A stretch of 64,000 nt of DNA, from NCBI GenBank assembly GCA_031553415.1, contig JAVBLO010000063.1:11919-75918 (forward strand), written 5' to 3'. The position numbers were made by a program, and so were the translations under genes. The DNA is from JAIRVZ01 sp031553415 (GTDB lineage: Bacteria; Bacteroidota; Bacteroidia; Bacteroidales; Azobacteroidaceae). The notes beneath the pieces were generated by a model. The model did not search any database. It saw only the letters and a list, made by a program, of their open reading frames with translations, and was not told the origin of the DNA. How positions within the stretch are numbered: position 1 is the stretch's first letter; each line of letters begins with the position of its first letter. Shown here one piece after another: positions 26,901 through 36,789 of this stretch.

Positions 26901-29900
26901 TTATAATTTTTTGTCCGGGAATTTTGTTTTCTTTGTGGCTTCCGGGCTTGGTACATAAACAATTTTACCTTTTTCCATGAAATAAACATCAAAGCGGTTT
27001 TTGCGGTCTTGTTCAGTGCGCATGGATTTTTTTGTTACATGTGGATTGATATTAACAATCAAATCCATGTATTTCTTTAACTCGTCTTTTGACATGGATT
27101 TTACTTCCGGATACAGTTTCTCTACTTCTACTTTCAAATCTAAATCTCCGGCGACGAATGTTTTTCCTTCTGAAGGTATTTTATCGATTGCTTTATTTTC
27201 TGATTTGAAATTTTTATCGTGTCCTTTATAAACAATGTCATAAGCATAATAAGCTATCAATTCATCTTTATAAGCCTGTGGAAAGGATTTTTTAGCAATA
27301 TTTTTTGTTATGGCGCGACAGATATTGTATTGTTCCACTGTAAAGTTGTAATCATCGGCAACCAAACGACCGTTATTCGCATCCATTAATTGGGCAAATA
27401 ATGTCAATACATATTGGAACTCAGGAGTATTTGTTGCTATGCCGGGATTTTCTTTAGTGATGAAATCCTGCAGCATTTTAGGATATTCTTTTATTTTATC
27501 TTTCGAATACTGCAATTCGCCGCTATATTCCTTCATTTCCTGTGGAGCCTTGACTGTTGTTACCTGATCAACATTGGTTGCAACCGGCTGACGTCCAGCA
27601 AGGGAAAGTACCGGTTCAGCAATACCTTTTACGGGATTCGGATCTTTATATGCTTCTACCTGGATGGTTAATTTTCCCGGTTCAAGATTACCTGCAGTTA
27701 CAGTTACTTCGATTACTCCGGTTTTACCTGTCGAACGAATCAGATTGATTACTGGAACATCTATATACATGGTACCTTCATAAGATTCGTTTTTTTCGCG
27801 ATCGCTGACATATACATCGGGACCAATCCATTTTCCGGGACCGGCAAGAGACCATTTGATTGTCGGATTTGCACCATAAACATGCACTCCGGCAGCATCA
27901 ACAATGTCAGCTTTAATTTCAACAATGTTATCGAAACTGGCCTGTACAGTCTGTGAAGTCGCTGTAAGCATGATACGGGCTGGTTCACCAGCCATCACAA
28001 CGTTGTTGGTTACTGTTTGGCCGGCTTTTTTTGCAACAGCTTCAATGGTTCCTTTTTCAACCAATATGTCTTTGAATGTTACACAGAATTGGTTGGAAGG
28101 ATTGGGATTCAATTTTCCCTGGCTTTTGCCATTGACAAATAATTCAACTTCATCACAATTGGAGTCAACAATAAAGTCTTTTTTCTTTCCAAGATACTGT
28201 TGGCGCCAGAAATGTGGATGGATAAACACCATTGGTTTTTCAGCGAAATTGGCTTGCCACAAATAGTATTTATATTTGGGGTTACGCCAGCTATCGACCC
28301 AACCTTTCGGATTGATATGTTTAAGCGGTGAACCTACATATTCACGGTCAGCACCGTGGTCGGCATATAACCAAACTGAGCCATAATGGCTTTGCACATT
28401 CTTTTTCAGAGCCATTGAGTGGTCGTGTTCGTCGGTTCCGGCATGTTGCCCATCAGCAGGTTCCATATTGCGGTCGTCTTTGTCATACCAACCTCTTATC
28501 GTGCAACGCAGGAATCCTTCGATCGACATATTTTTTTCTCCATGCAGGGCATACTCGCCCATTGAATCGTTGTATACGTGACGGGAGGTTATGATACGGG
28601 TAGTGTCTTCTTCATGAACCCATTTGGAATCGGCAGCATCTGTAGTTTCATTTCCCATGCTCCAAAGGAAAATACTGGGATGGTTGCGATCGCGGCGAAC
28701 CATTTCGCGGGCATTATTTTCCTGTACTTCATCACTGAATACCTGGTTTTTAATATTGGGCAATTCTTCGTCGATGAAAATACCGTTTTTATCCATGAAA
28801 TCATAAACATAAGGCGCATTCGGATAATGTGCGGTACGCATAAAATTATGATTCAGATTGTATTTGATATCGTTCATATCCCGATCGGCAATCCATTGGG
28901 GGAAAGCAGATCCCAACCACGGGAATTCTTCGTGACGGTTTTGTCCATGTATCCAGACTTCTTTTCCGTTCAGGTATAATTTATCTTTTGTGTAATCCCA
29001 CCAGAACCAACGGAATCCGAGTGGACTTTGATATGTGTCTGTTAATTCTTTTCCTTTGTACACTTCGCTGTATACATGATATAAATAAGGAGATTCGGGA
29101 CTCCATAAGTGAGGGTTGGCAATAGATTTACTCAACTGCTCGAATGTTTCGATTTTTCCGGGCTGGATGGTTTTCGTTTGTTCCAATGCCTGCAAAATAT
29201 TCTTTTTGGCATCAACAATATAGGTGACCAAACGGGTTTCCTGTGGTGTTGTATAATTGTTTTGGATATACGTTTTTACATTCACTGTAGCTTCTTTTTC
29301 ATTGACTTGTGGGGTAGAAACGAATGTTCCTCCTTCATGTTTGTATGAGCCTTGGTAAGGGATATTGAGTTTGTCTTTGATAGCCAGACGAACATCGCGG
29401 GTAATTCCTCCGTAAACATCCCAGTTGCCTGCATTCATGGGTGGAATCTGGTATTTATCATTTAATGAGTTGTTGACAGCAACAACTATCAGATTGTCCT
29501 GATTGAATTTTACGGCATCGGTGATATCGAAATAGAAACTGGTAAACCCTCCTTTGTGGTCACCGAGATATTTCCCGTTTACCCAGATCTTGCTGTATTT
29601 TTGAACTGCATCAAACTCCAGGTATATTTTTTTTGAAGCAAATTCATTACCTATATTGATATGTTTGCGGTACCATCCCCAGCCATCCCACCAATAAGGG
29701 CTGTCTTTGGAAGATGCATTTTTCATATAAGGATGAAGTTCTCCTGTTGTTTCGTAAGTCATCCAAGTGTGGGGAACTGCTATGGCCGACCATTTGGAAT
29801 CATCGTAAGCAGGCAATTCGTATCCTGCATCAGCTTTAGGATCGGGAAAATAGTTGAACGTCCAGTTGTTATTGATATTCTTTTCGATACGGATACCGGA

Positions 29901-29990
29901 GGGAATATCGTACGTTTTTTGTTGTGCTTGAATGTTTGCGAACAAAGCAAACAAAATGAATAATAGGGCTAATTTGCTTTTTAGTATCAT
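26901..29990 (-). CDS. GH2 family glycosidase with long C-terminal extension
   Basis: This 1029-residue secreted protein has a signal peptide ending in NIQAQQ. The sugar-binding domain (WTFNYFPDPKADAGYELP, then WSAIAVPHTWMTYE), the Ig-like domain and the TIM barrel follow. The acid/base motif is LWSMGNETTD, with Glu near residue 448. The nucleophile is less certain because no TEFG-like motif is seen; GADREYV is a candidate region. A DUF4982-like segment (SNCDEVELFVNGKSQGKL) and further Ig-like domains follow. The last 220 residues (after about 810) are Lys-rich, mostly helical and not recognised. It is probably a beta-galactosidase or related exo-enzyme. Confidence 0.82.
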   Translation of the reverse strand: MILKSKLALLFILFALFANIQAQQKTYDIPSGIRIEKNINNNWTFNYFPDPKADAGYELPAYDDSKWSAIAVPHTWMTYETTGELHPYMKNASSKDSPYWWDGWGWYRKHINIGNEFASKKIYLEFDAVQKYSKIWVNGKYLGDHKGGFTSFYFDITDAVKFNQDNLIVVAVNNSLNDKYQIPPMNAGNWDVYGGITRDVRLAIKDKLNIPYQGSYKHEGGTFVSTPQVNEKEATVNVKTYIQNNYTTPQETRLVTYIVDAKKNILQALEQTKTIQPGKIETFEQLSKSIANPHLWSPESPYLYHVYSEVYKGKELTDTYQSPLGFRWFWWDYTKDKLYLNGKEVWIHGQNRHEEFPWLGSAFPQWIADRDMNDIKYNLNHNFMRTAHYPNAPYVYDFMDKNGIFIDEELPNIKNQVFSDEVQENNAREMVRRDRNHPSIFLWSMGNETTDAADSKWVHEEDTTRIITSRHVYNDSMGEYALHGEKNMSIEGFLRCTIRGWYDKDDRNMEPADGQHAGTDEHDHSMALKKNVQSHYGSVWLYADHGADREYVGSPLKHINPKGWVDSWRNPKYKYYLWQANFAEKPMVFIHPHFWRQQYLGKKKDFIVDSNCDEVELFVNGKSQGKLNPNPSNQFCVTFKDILVEKGTIEAVAKKAGQTVTNNVVMAGEPARIMLTATSQTVQASFDNIVEIKADIVDAAGVHVYGANPTIKWSLAGPGKWIGPDVYVSDREKNESYEGTMYIDVPVINLIRSTGKTGVIEVTVTAGNLEPGKLTIQVEAYKDPNPVKGIAEPVLSLAGRQPVATNVDQVTTVKAPQEMKEYSGELQYSKDKIKEYPKMLQDFITKENPGIATNTPEFQYVLTLFAQLMDANNGRLVADDYNFTVEQYNICRAITKNIAKKSFPQAYKDELIAYYAYDIVYKGHDKNFKSENKAIDKIPSEGKTFVAGDLDLKVEVEKLYPEVKSMSKDELKKYMDLIVNINPHVTKKSMRTEQDRKNRFDVYFMEKGKIVYVPSPEATKKTKFPDKKL

Positions 29991-30010
29991 GTTTACATTG
30001 GTTTTTTATT

Positions 30011-30034
30011 AGGGCAGACACATAGGTCTGCCCC
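30011..30034. repeat. REP-like hairpin (GGGCAGAC/GTCTGCCC)
   Basis: GGGCAGAC at 30012-30019 pairs perfectly with GTCTGCCC at 30026-30033 across a 6-base loop. It is GC-rich compared with its surroundings and lies in the 65-bp gap inside the PUL operon, where it could stabilise or attenuate the transcript. Confidence 0.75.
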
Positions 30035-30055
30035 TACAATAACAATTAATGTGTC

Positions 30056-32218
30056 TTACCTCACAATTACTTTCTCTACTTTTACACTTCCGTTGTTGTA
30101 TGTATTTTTGATGATATATATACCACCAACAGTTGTATTTGGAACTTCAACACCTTGGAGGGTGAAGATTTGGGTGTTGATGATAGATGTACCTATGATT
30201 TGCTTTTCTATGTGAGTAGTTCCATTAGGAGTAATAGTTGCTTCAATAGGATCATTCAAATCATTTCCTGTTGTAAATTCTACAACCATTCCTTGGTAAC
30301 CACCTCCGCCACTACCGGAACATACATCTTTAAAATTTCTTATAACTCCTGCCGGTATATTAATTTTGTAGTTAGTATTTGTTGCTACAGTTGTTGTTAT
30401 ATTCATCTTTCCATCACGAGTAAAAAAGATTGAATTTTCGTCAATAGAATTACCATCATTAATTGTGATTCCTGTATCCAATTTGCTCACTTTAGCAGCC
30501 TGATTAAAAGTTAAAACAATGTTGGTAGCAGAAACCTTAACATCTTTAGTTGGCGTTAAAACAGTTTCGCAATTTACTTTTTCTATTACTATATCATCAA
30601 CATACATAGTTGTATTTGATCTTGTTTTATAGAACCATCTGAGATAACGACTATCCGTATTTACAGGGCAAGAACGCAAACCTAAACAAGTACTAAGATT
30701 CGGAACAGATAAATCAGAAAATGTTGTTATATCATCCCAATTAATTCCATTAGCAGATTCTTGCACTACAAATTCATAACTTGAAGATATGTTACCATAA
30801 CGCAATCTGAAGCTTGCCATATTTGCTTCTCCATTCCAATGGATAATAATGTATTGGTTAGCCTGCGTCAATCCAGCAGGATAATAATTTACTCCCAATA
30901 CTTTTTGAGCAGAAGGTGCATTTAATATATTCGAAGCATAACCTGTTGATTGAATATTTAACCAGGAAGTTGTTCCTGAACCAACAAGACTCAAAGGTAA
31001 ATTAGCAGCATCAATAGAAGCTTGATGAATAGTTACTGTCCATGTTTTCGTACTACCATCCTCTGCAGTAACTACGATATCCTTAGGAGAAGAAAAATCA
31101 ACAGGTAAAGTTGCTGGTAATTCTGCAAATTCCGACACAGAGATAGTATTTAAATCTGTAGCAACAAGAGCATTTATTTGTGCCACTTTTGGACCAGAAA
31201 TATAAGATAACGATGTTCCATATTGTACTATAACATCTATAGTTCCATGAGTCTCATCAACAGAAGTAATTACAGCATTACCAATTTGGCGTGGTCCAAA
31301 ATTAATTGCAGTTATTTCTTTTGCAGAACTCTGAGAGGCAGCAGTAGAGAATGACCAAACAGTACTTGTGCCATCAATTCCGGCAAAAGCATTTCCAGCC
31401 AAATCAAGAACAACTCCACTAGGAATTGTTACATCATAAGTAGTTCCTATTGTTAAAGAAAGAGAGGTAGTAGGTATTTTTAATGTTAATTGATCAGTAG
31501 TAAATGAACATCCTCCTATGGGTATGGTCGCACCACTTACTGTAATATTTCCGGTTCCTGCTTTAACTTTCTCATTAAACGTAACAGTTAAAAAACCTGT
31601 ACTTGTAGAAACTCCTGTCGCTCCATTTGTAGGAGAAAGTGGAGTAATTGTTGCCAATTCAGGTGGAGTATTGTCTGTTGAAACTCCTTTAATTACAAGA
31701 CTAGTTAAAACACGGCCACCTCCTGCACTACCTCCTATGTTGCAAATTCTAATGGTTGTTGGAGTAGAATATGACAATCCACTTTGTGACCAAGAAGTTG
31801 CGTCTGTAGCGCAAGTTCCTACTAATGTCCATGTGGAACTACCATTCGGCAATGCGTAAATTCCCAAAGGTCTACCTGTTCCTACAGGTGCTGTAATGCT
31901 AATTTCCCCAACATTTGGGACAAGAACTTCTATATAAGGACCTGTCTCATTAGTTACTCCATTTTGTTTATTTATAGTCACAGGAGAAGAATTCCCTGGT
32001 TTTATCTGTGTATTTAAATAATTAAAATCTCTATTAACCCCATCTGAGCATATAATCTGAGAAGCTGTTGCTACTGTTGCCGAATATGAACTAACTGTAG
32101 GCCAACCTTCAGAAGCTGCAAAAGTAGTATTCACATAAACTGTCTGTGCCATCACTTCCCAACCATAAACCAATAGTCCGGCGACTAACATACAAAGTAA
32201 AAATAATCGTTTTTTCAT
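30056..32218 (-). CDS. T9SS-sorted multidomain Ig-like protein
   Basis: This 720-residue protein has a signal peptide ending in VMAQT. An N-terminal beta domain is followed by an SbsA-type Ig domain (DNTPPELATITPLSPTNGAT to about residue 295), then a domain with EDGSTKTWTVTIHQ as in DUF5018-like proteins. A discoidin-like domain (ASFRLRYGNISSSYEFVVQE, then RYLRWFYKTRSN) and a second Ig-like segment come next, and the C-terminus is a T9SS sorting domain (GIYIIKNTYNNG). No catalytic domain is recognised. It is paralogous to the protein at 38148. It is probably a surface glycan-binding or scaffold protein. Confidence 0.72.
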   Translation of the reverse strand: MKKRLFLLCMLVAGLLVYGWEVMAQTVYVNTTFAASEGWPTVSSYSATVATASQIICSDGVNRDFNYLNTQIKPGNSSPVTINKQNGVTNETGPYIEVLVPNVGEISITAPVGTGRPLGIYALPNGSSTWTLVGTCATDATSWSQSGLSYSTPTTIRICNIGGSAGGGRVLTSLVIKGVSTDNTPPELATITPLSPTNGATGVSTSTGFLTVTFNEKVKAGTGNITVSGATIPIGGCSFTTDQLTLKIPTTSLSLTIGTTYDVTIPSGVVLDLAGNAFAGIDGTSTVWSFSTAASQSSAKEITAINFGPRQIGNAVITSVDETHGTIDVIVQYGTSLSYISGPKVAQINALVATDLNTISVSEFAELPATLPVDFSSPKDIVVTAEDGSTKTWTVTIHQASIDAANLPLSLVGSGTTSWLNIQSTGYASNILNAPSAQKVLGVNYYPAGLTQANQYIIIHWNGEANMASFRLRYGNISSSYEFVVQESANGINWDDITTFSDLSVPNLSTCLGLRSCPVNTDSRYLRWFYKTRSNTTMYVDDIVIEKVNCETVLTPTKDVKVSATNIVLTFNQAAKVSKLDTGITINDGNSIDENSIFFTRDGKMNITTTVATNTNYKINIPAGVIRNFKDVCSGSGGGGYQGMVVEFTTGNDLNDPIEATITPNGTTHIEKQIIGTSIINTQIFTLQGVEVPNTTVGGIYIIKNTYNNGSVKVEKVIVR

Positions 32219-32236
32219 GCGTTCAAAATTTTAAAA

Positions 32237-33295
32237 TTAGTATTCGTGTTTCTTAAAAAATTTCAAGTTTTGAGCGGATTCTGACGAAAGAACTGATAAG
32301 GTATATACACCGGCAGATAGTTCATCAACAGGAATCCGGGAAAGATTAGCAGCCCGTTTGAGCGCCCGCCCGTTCATATCATAAATAATTATCGTCCACT
32401 GTGTTGTGTTATCAGGGACTATCAGATGTAAATAATCTTTAGCAACCGTTGATTGTAGTTTCCATTCACTTTTTTGGGCAAAGCGAATGGCAGATGCCGA
32501 AAACTCGCCCAATTCCTCTCCTGAATAAGAAGCTATGGTAAAACGATTTAATAAAACAGCCTGATTAATTGCTGTCCGGTTCAAAACAAAACGAACGAAT
32601 TGTGACTTCTGCGGCAACAGGAGTTTAATCGCCGATTTGCCTTGAAGGAAAGGATTGTTGCAATCATCTTTTATCAGCACATTCTTCCAGGTACCTTCAT
32701 AACCATCGGGAGAAGCTTCAACCGTGAATAACCCGGAGAATACATCGATAGAAAGTGCTTCCATTTCAAATGTGAGAAAATTCTGACTGCCGGAATATGC
32801 CATAACAAATGTAGCTCCCGAGCGGTCTAAAAGAATATCTTCGGCATCACCCAACCCCTGCCCTACCCATCCCAGGGTATTGATTGCCCAATTCGAAAGA
32901 AGAACCGAAGAAGTGAATACAAGGGAAAAAGGTGCTGTCCTTTTCTTGATTTGCTTTACTGACAGTGCAACATCTGTAATATTCGTACCATCCGTTACTT
33001 TGAATGATTGTAAATAACTTGAGGAAAAGTTCACAGGCACAGCCGTAGTTGTTCCTGAAAAACCATAGCCAGAAACAAGTCCTGAGTTAATTGATGTTTT
33101 AGATAATGTGGCATCAGTACTTAATATTACTTCAATCTTCGTTTTTGTATCTGTCTCTTGTGTAAATAATGTTGGAGCTAATGTATTACCCGCAAAAAAA
33201 TAGCTAAACGGTTTTTGTGCGTTTGTTAGTTGACAAGTAAACAAATAGACAAGTAAACAAGTAAACAAGACGGGTATGTTATTTGAATTTTTCAT
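32237..33295 (-). CDS. T9SS-sorted protein of unknown function
   Basis: This 352-residue protein starts at ATG 33295 (MKNSNNIPVLFTC). The hydrophobic signal core is encoded by a tandem ACAAGTAAAC repeat. The body is beta-rich, with a discoidin-like stretch (FVRFVLNRTAINQAVLLNRF). It ends in a T9SS sorting domain (WTIIIYDMNGRALKRAANLS, then LSAGVYTLSVLSSE). It sits between GH28 and the Ig-like gene in the PUL, so a role in glycan binding is plausible. I do not recognise the family. Confidence 0.68.
   Translation of the reverse strand: MKNSNNIPVLFTCLLVYLFTCQLTNAQKPFSYFFAGNTLAPTLFTQETDTKTKIEVILSTDATLSKTSINSGLVSGYGFSGTTTAVPVNFSSSYLQSFKVTDGTNITDVALSVKQIKKRTAPFSLVFTSSVLLSNWAINTLGWVGQGLGDAEDILLDRSGATFVMAYSGSQNFLTFEMEALSIDVFSGLFTVEASPDGYEGTWKNVLIKDDCNNPFLQGKSAIKLLLPQKSQFVRFVLNRTAINQAVLLNRFTIASYSGEELGEFSASAIRFAQKSEWKLQSTVAKDYLHLIVPDNTTQWTIIIYDMNGRALKRAANLSRIPVDELSAGVYTLSVLSSESAQNLKFFKKHEY
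33233..33270. repeat. ACAAGTAAAC tandem repeat inside a signal peptide
   Basis: Three to four copies of ACAAGTAAAC or AGTAAACA with one variant (AATAG) fill about 38 bases and encode the hydrophobic core LFTCLLVYLFTC of the protein at 32237. Confidence 0.75.
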
Positions 33296-33305
33296 TTTTA
33301 ATTTT

Positions 33306-34841
33306 TCATTCAAAAACGATTGTGCCGTTACAGTTAGCTGTATCAAAATAATTAGTAGTAAGATTGGTAACAGGATTACCCGCTACTTTCAGGTTTTTGA
33401 TAGTAACCTGTAAATCTTCTTTTGCAGCGGCACTTGAATCACGATAAATCCGGAATTTATTAGGAAATACCAAATTAAAAGTACAGTCTTCAATACGGAC
33501 ATTAAGAATTTTCCCCAATGATGACTGTCCGGTATTACGTTCTTTCAGGTTAAAGTAAATCCCTCTTTTTTGTGCATCAGGATAGTTATAATCCGAACGG
33601 TTGTTTTTGTATAAAACACCATCAACAACTGCAACATCCTGGACTTCAACAGCAATTACCCGGTCGGCTTCAATCACATCATTGTCCTCGAATGTAATAT
33701 TCTTCATGCTATTGCATGTGGTCTCCGTACCGATTTTAAGTGCTGATTTTTTGGTAAGGAATACACATCCCCTGATAGTAATATCTTCCACATCTTTAAC
33801 AACCTTGGGTTTTCCGGTTCCTACACATTTGATAGCAATATTATCATCACCCGCCCAACCAAAGCAATTTTCAATGAGCACACGTTGTGAAGCGTCAGGA
33901 TCCCAACCGTCGAAGTTTGTCAGGTTGCTGTTTGGATTCGGATTGTTCATCATCTTACAATTACGGAAAATAATATCCTGACAAGCAACAATTTGTGTAT
34001 TCCAACGGGCGGCATCTTTTAAAAGAATGCCATCGAAAGTTATATTTTTTGAGTTAACTATAAATAGCACCCGCATGGCTCCGCTTCCACTCGACCCATT
34101 TGGGTCGAACACCCCGCGCATATAAGTTCCGTTTCCATCGAAAGCTCCAAGTCCTGTCACCTCGATATTTTCAGCATCTTTGATATACACGAAGCGCGCA
34201 GAACCTGCATTGTCGTTATTCTGATAAGATTCAATGCCTTCCGGATCAGCTAATAAACGACAACCTTTGGCTAAATGCACACGGGAGTCACTTGGGATCC
34301 TGAGTAAGGAAACTTTATAAATTCCATCGGGAAAATAAACTATCTTATTGGTGCCGGCGGTCTCATCCAAAACTTTTTGAATACGCTTGGTTTCGTTGTT
34401 CTGTCCGGTATTATCTATACAGTAAGATGAAATATCTACAATTTCTCCATCGGGCAATTTTTCGGGTTCCTCGATGAATAAGACTATACGTCTGGTAAAG
34501 TCTTGTCCTTTTTTGAAGCGAACCACCACATATCCGGTCCGGTTAATGGCGAAAGATATTGTTTTATCTGATAAAGCACCCTGCAGTTGGTAACTGTATG
34601 GAGCAATATCCCAATCCCCGGCTGTCACGGAAAAATCGGCAGTGATTGATACATTCAAGGGTTCTCCCTTATATGTAAGACGTGTATATTTATAGGAAGA
34701 AAGCTTGTAAGATGCAGGAACATCATTTTGTTCGTATACAGGAACAGATTTCCCATTACAAGATACAGTAAATGATTGTGCTATGACATTTAATGACATC
34801 AACAATACTATTCCTGTTATTAATATATATTTCATCTTCAT
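33306..34841 (-). CDS. GH28-type polygalacturonase-like beta-helix enzyme
   Basis: This 511-residue protein starts at ATG 34841 with signal peptide MKMKYILITGIVLLMSLNV, preferred over a GTG at 34859. The N-terminal beta domain resembles that of the GH28 proteins at 23849 and 25335. Beta-helix residues: NFDGWDPDAS in place of NTDG, WAGDDNIAIK and SALKIGTETT. The catalytic Asp residues are kept, but Thr is replaced by Phe and Ile by Trp in the first motif, so specificity may differ. It is separated from the next gene by only 10 bp and starts 22 bp after the GH28 gene at 34864. Confidence 0.85.
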   Translation of the reverse strand: MKMKYILITGIVLLMSLNVIAQSFTVSCNGKSVPVYEQNDVPASYKLSSYKYTRLTYKGEPLNVSITADFSVTAGDWDIAPYSYQLQGALSDKTISFAINRTGYVVVRFKKGQDFTRRIVLFIEEPEKLPDGEIVDISSYCIDNTGQNNETKRIQKVLDETAGTNKIVYFPDGIYKVSLLRIPSDSRVHLAKGCRLLADPEGIESYQNNDNAGSARFVYIKDAENIEVTGLGAFDGNGTYMRGVFDPNGSSGSGAMRVLFIVNSKNITFDGILLKDAARWNTQIVACQDIIFRNCKMMNNPNPNSNLTNFDGWDPDASQRVLIENCFGWAGDDNIAIKCVGTGKPKVVKDVEDITIRGCVFLTKKSALKIGTETTCNSMKNITFEDNDVIEADRVIAVEVQDVAVVDGVLYKNNRSDYNYPDAQKRGIYFNLKERNTGQSSLGKILNVRIEDCTFNLVFPNKFRIYRDSSAAAKEDLQVTIKNLKVAGNPVTNLTTNYFDTANCNGTIVFE

Positions 34842-34863
34842 GGCAAGTACACTTTGCACAATT

Positions 34864-36789
34864 TTATTTTACCCAAACGGCTTCAGGCCGAGTAATTGTA
34901 AAACTCTCTGTTTCAATATCCCGGAATTTATAACCGGTTACATCTTCCAATACAATCGCGGGACGGATATCTAAATTTTTCACCCTTACAATCACATTAT
35001 TGCACTCCAACCCTTTCACGTGGCGGAAATAAAGGCCGTAAGCCGGACATGTTCCAAATACATTGAATTCAGGATAAGTCTTTTCATTTTCAGGGATATC
35101 GCGATAAATAAAATCGTTATCCCGGATAGAACCGTAATACAAAAAGTCACAATTTTCTATCTTTACATTTTCTAACGGATGACCGGGGATTCCGGCAATG
35201 GCAGAGCCAACTCCAGGACCATTTCGTTGCTCCACATAAGCAATATCCAAGTTTTTTACATTACGGATGGTTAAATTTTTTATTTCACTTATGGGAGATG
35301 GGTCAGGCCCCCCTTCAAACGTTCTGCCCCGGCTACCCAGGCGAATTAAAAGCGGATTGGCACAACTAAACAAAGTGATGTTCTCGTAAAGGATATTATC
35401 AAGTTTAGAGCCATCAACAGCTTCAATGGCAAGCCCGTAACGAGCGCTTCCCTGTACATTGCGTACTGTCAGGTTAGTGATATTTCCATGAGTTTCCGTT
35501 CCTATTTTTACAAGGTTGCAATTCGCATAACGGGAAAATACGCCGTCTACCAGGATGTTTTCTGCCGGAGTCATCGACATGGCCTTGAAACAAACAGCAT
35601 CGTCTCCGCAAATGGCATTGAAATTCCTGACAACCACATTGCTGCAACCACTCAAATCAATTCCATCCTGGTTATTTGTTCCGGTATAACAGCGGATGCT
35701 AATGTTTTCGAAATTCATCTTGTTGCAGGCTTCATAGTACTGTGTCCAGTTGGCACTGCGAATAAGTGTGATATTGTTTACATTTACATTTTCGCAACTA
35801 ATCATCCGGATCAAGCGGGGACGTTCATGTTCATTGTTCCGTCCTTTGAAAGGCCAGCCTTCACCAATTGAATATCCGTCGATAATTCCACCTCCGGTAA
35901 TAGTTACATTTTTTTCTCCTTCTGCGAAAAGCAACTGATAATGTTCTTTAGAACGGAAAGAGACTATTTTGCATATTCTTTCTGGATAATCGGTATGCTC
36001 GAAAGAACCACGGAGTATGGCTCCTGCTTCAACATAAAGGGTTACATTACTTTTTAAATCAAGTGTCCCGGTTACAAACACTCCATCGTGGATATATACC
36101 ACACCTCCGCCTTTCATACCAGAACACTTATTTATTGCTTGTTGTATGAATTTTGTATTTAAAGTCAGTCCGTCTCCTACTGCACCTAATGTTGTTATAT
36201 CTATAATATTTTTTCCTGATAATTTTGTTATTTGCTTGCTGGCAGGAACAATTGATATCATATACATAGGAAATCTCGTATCTCCATTATTTCCAAGAGC
36301 CACAACATCTCCTTTTTTAAATGATTTTTTATACAATCCAAACTTCTCCTGAACAGATTCAAATTTTCCTTCAACTTGTGTATACTTTGACAACCAGGAA
36401 GGTTTATTTGTAATCTTAGCACAATGAATAATGTAAACTTCCGCATCTTCTTTTAATTCAAAAGACGCAATTGTATCTTTAATAAAGTTCTTGGAGCCAT
36501 AAGCAGTTTGTATCCAATCGGCACCTTGAAGGATATCAGGAACATTTTTAATAAGAATTTCTTCTTCCCCATACATAGATTTTCCAGCTTGTAAGTTGCC
36601 TTGTTCAATCCAATGAGAGGCATTATAATTGTATGTCCATGCATCCCGTAAATCCAGATTCCTGATTGTATGTGTATCTGCATGAGCATCTATAATAAAA
36701 AACAAAGAAACAAAAGCACAAAGCAATGCATTATAAAAACTTCTTGTTTTTATATTTTTGTTCTTACCATGTGAATAATATAGTATCAT
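34864..36789 (-). CDS. GH28-type enzyme, long N-terminal extension
   Basis: This 641-residue protein has an N-terminal signal or anchor (hydrophobic residues about 18-38) and about 160 residues that are not GH28. The beta-helix follows: DITTLGAVGDGLTLNTKFIQ is the usual GH28 start (about residue 195), then NNQDGIDLSG, CGDDAVCFK and LVKIGTETHG. It belongs to a different GH28 branch from the other three and lacks their shared N-terminal domain. It overlaps the alpha-barrel gene (36786) by 4 bp, so the two are translated together. It may act on rhamnogalacturonan or side-chain structures, which is only inference. Confidence 0.85.
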   Translation of the reverse strand: MILYYSHGKNKNIKTRSFYNALLCAFVSLFFIIDAHADTHTIRNLDLRDAWTYNYNASHWIEQGNLQAGKSMYGEEEILIKNVPDILQGADWIQTAYGSKNFIKDTIASFELKEDAEVYIIHCAKITNKPSWLSKYTQVEGKFESVQEKFGLYKKSFKKGDVVALGNNGDTRFPMYMISIVPASKQITKLSGKNIIDITTLGAVGDGLTLNTKFIQQAINKCSGMKGGGVVYIHDGVFVTGTLDLKSNVTLYVEAGAILRGSFEHTDYPERICKIVSFRSKEHYQLLFAEGEKNVTITGGGIIDGYSIGEGWPFKGRNNEHERPRLIRMISCENVNVNNITLIRSANWTQYYEACNKMNFENISIRCYTGTNNQDGIDLSGCSNVVVRNFNAICGDDAVCFKAMSMTPAENILVDGVFSRYANCNLVKIGTETHGNITNLTVRNVQGSARYGLAIEAVDGSKLDNILYENITLFSCANPLLIRLGSRGRTFEGGPDPSPISEIKNLTIRNVKNLDIAYVEQRNGPGVGSAIAGIPGHPLENVKIENCDFLYYGSIRDNDFIYRDIPENEKTYPEFNVFGTCPAYGLYFRHVKGLECNNVIVRVKNLDIRPAIVLEDVTGYKFRDIETESFTITRPEAVWVK

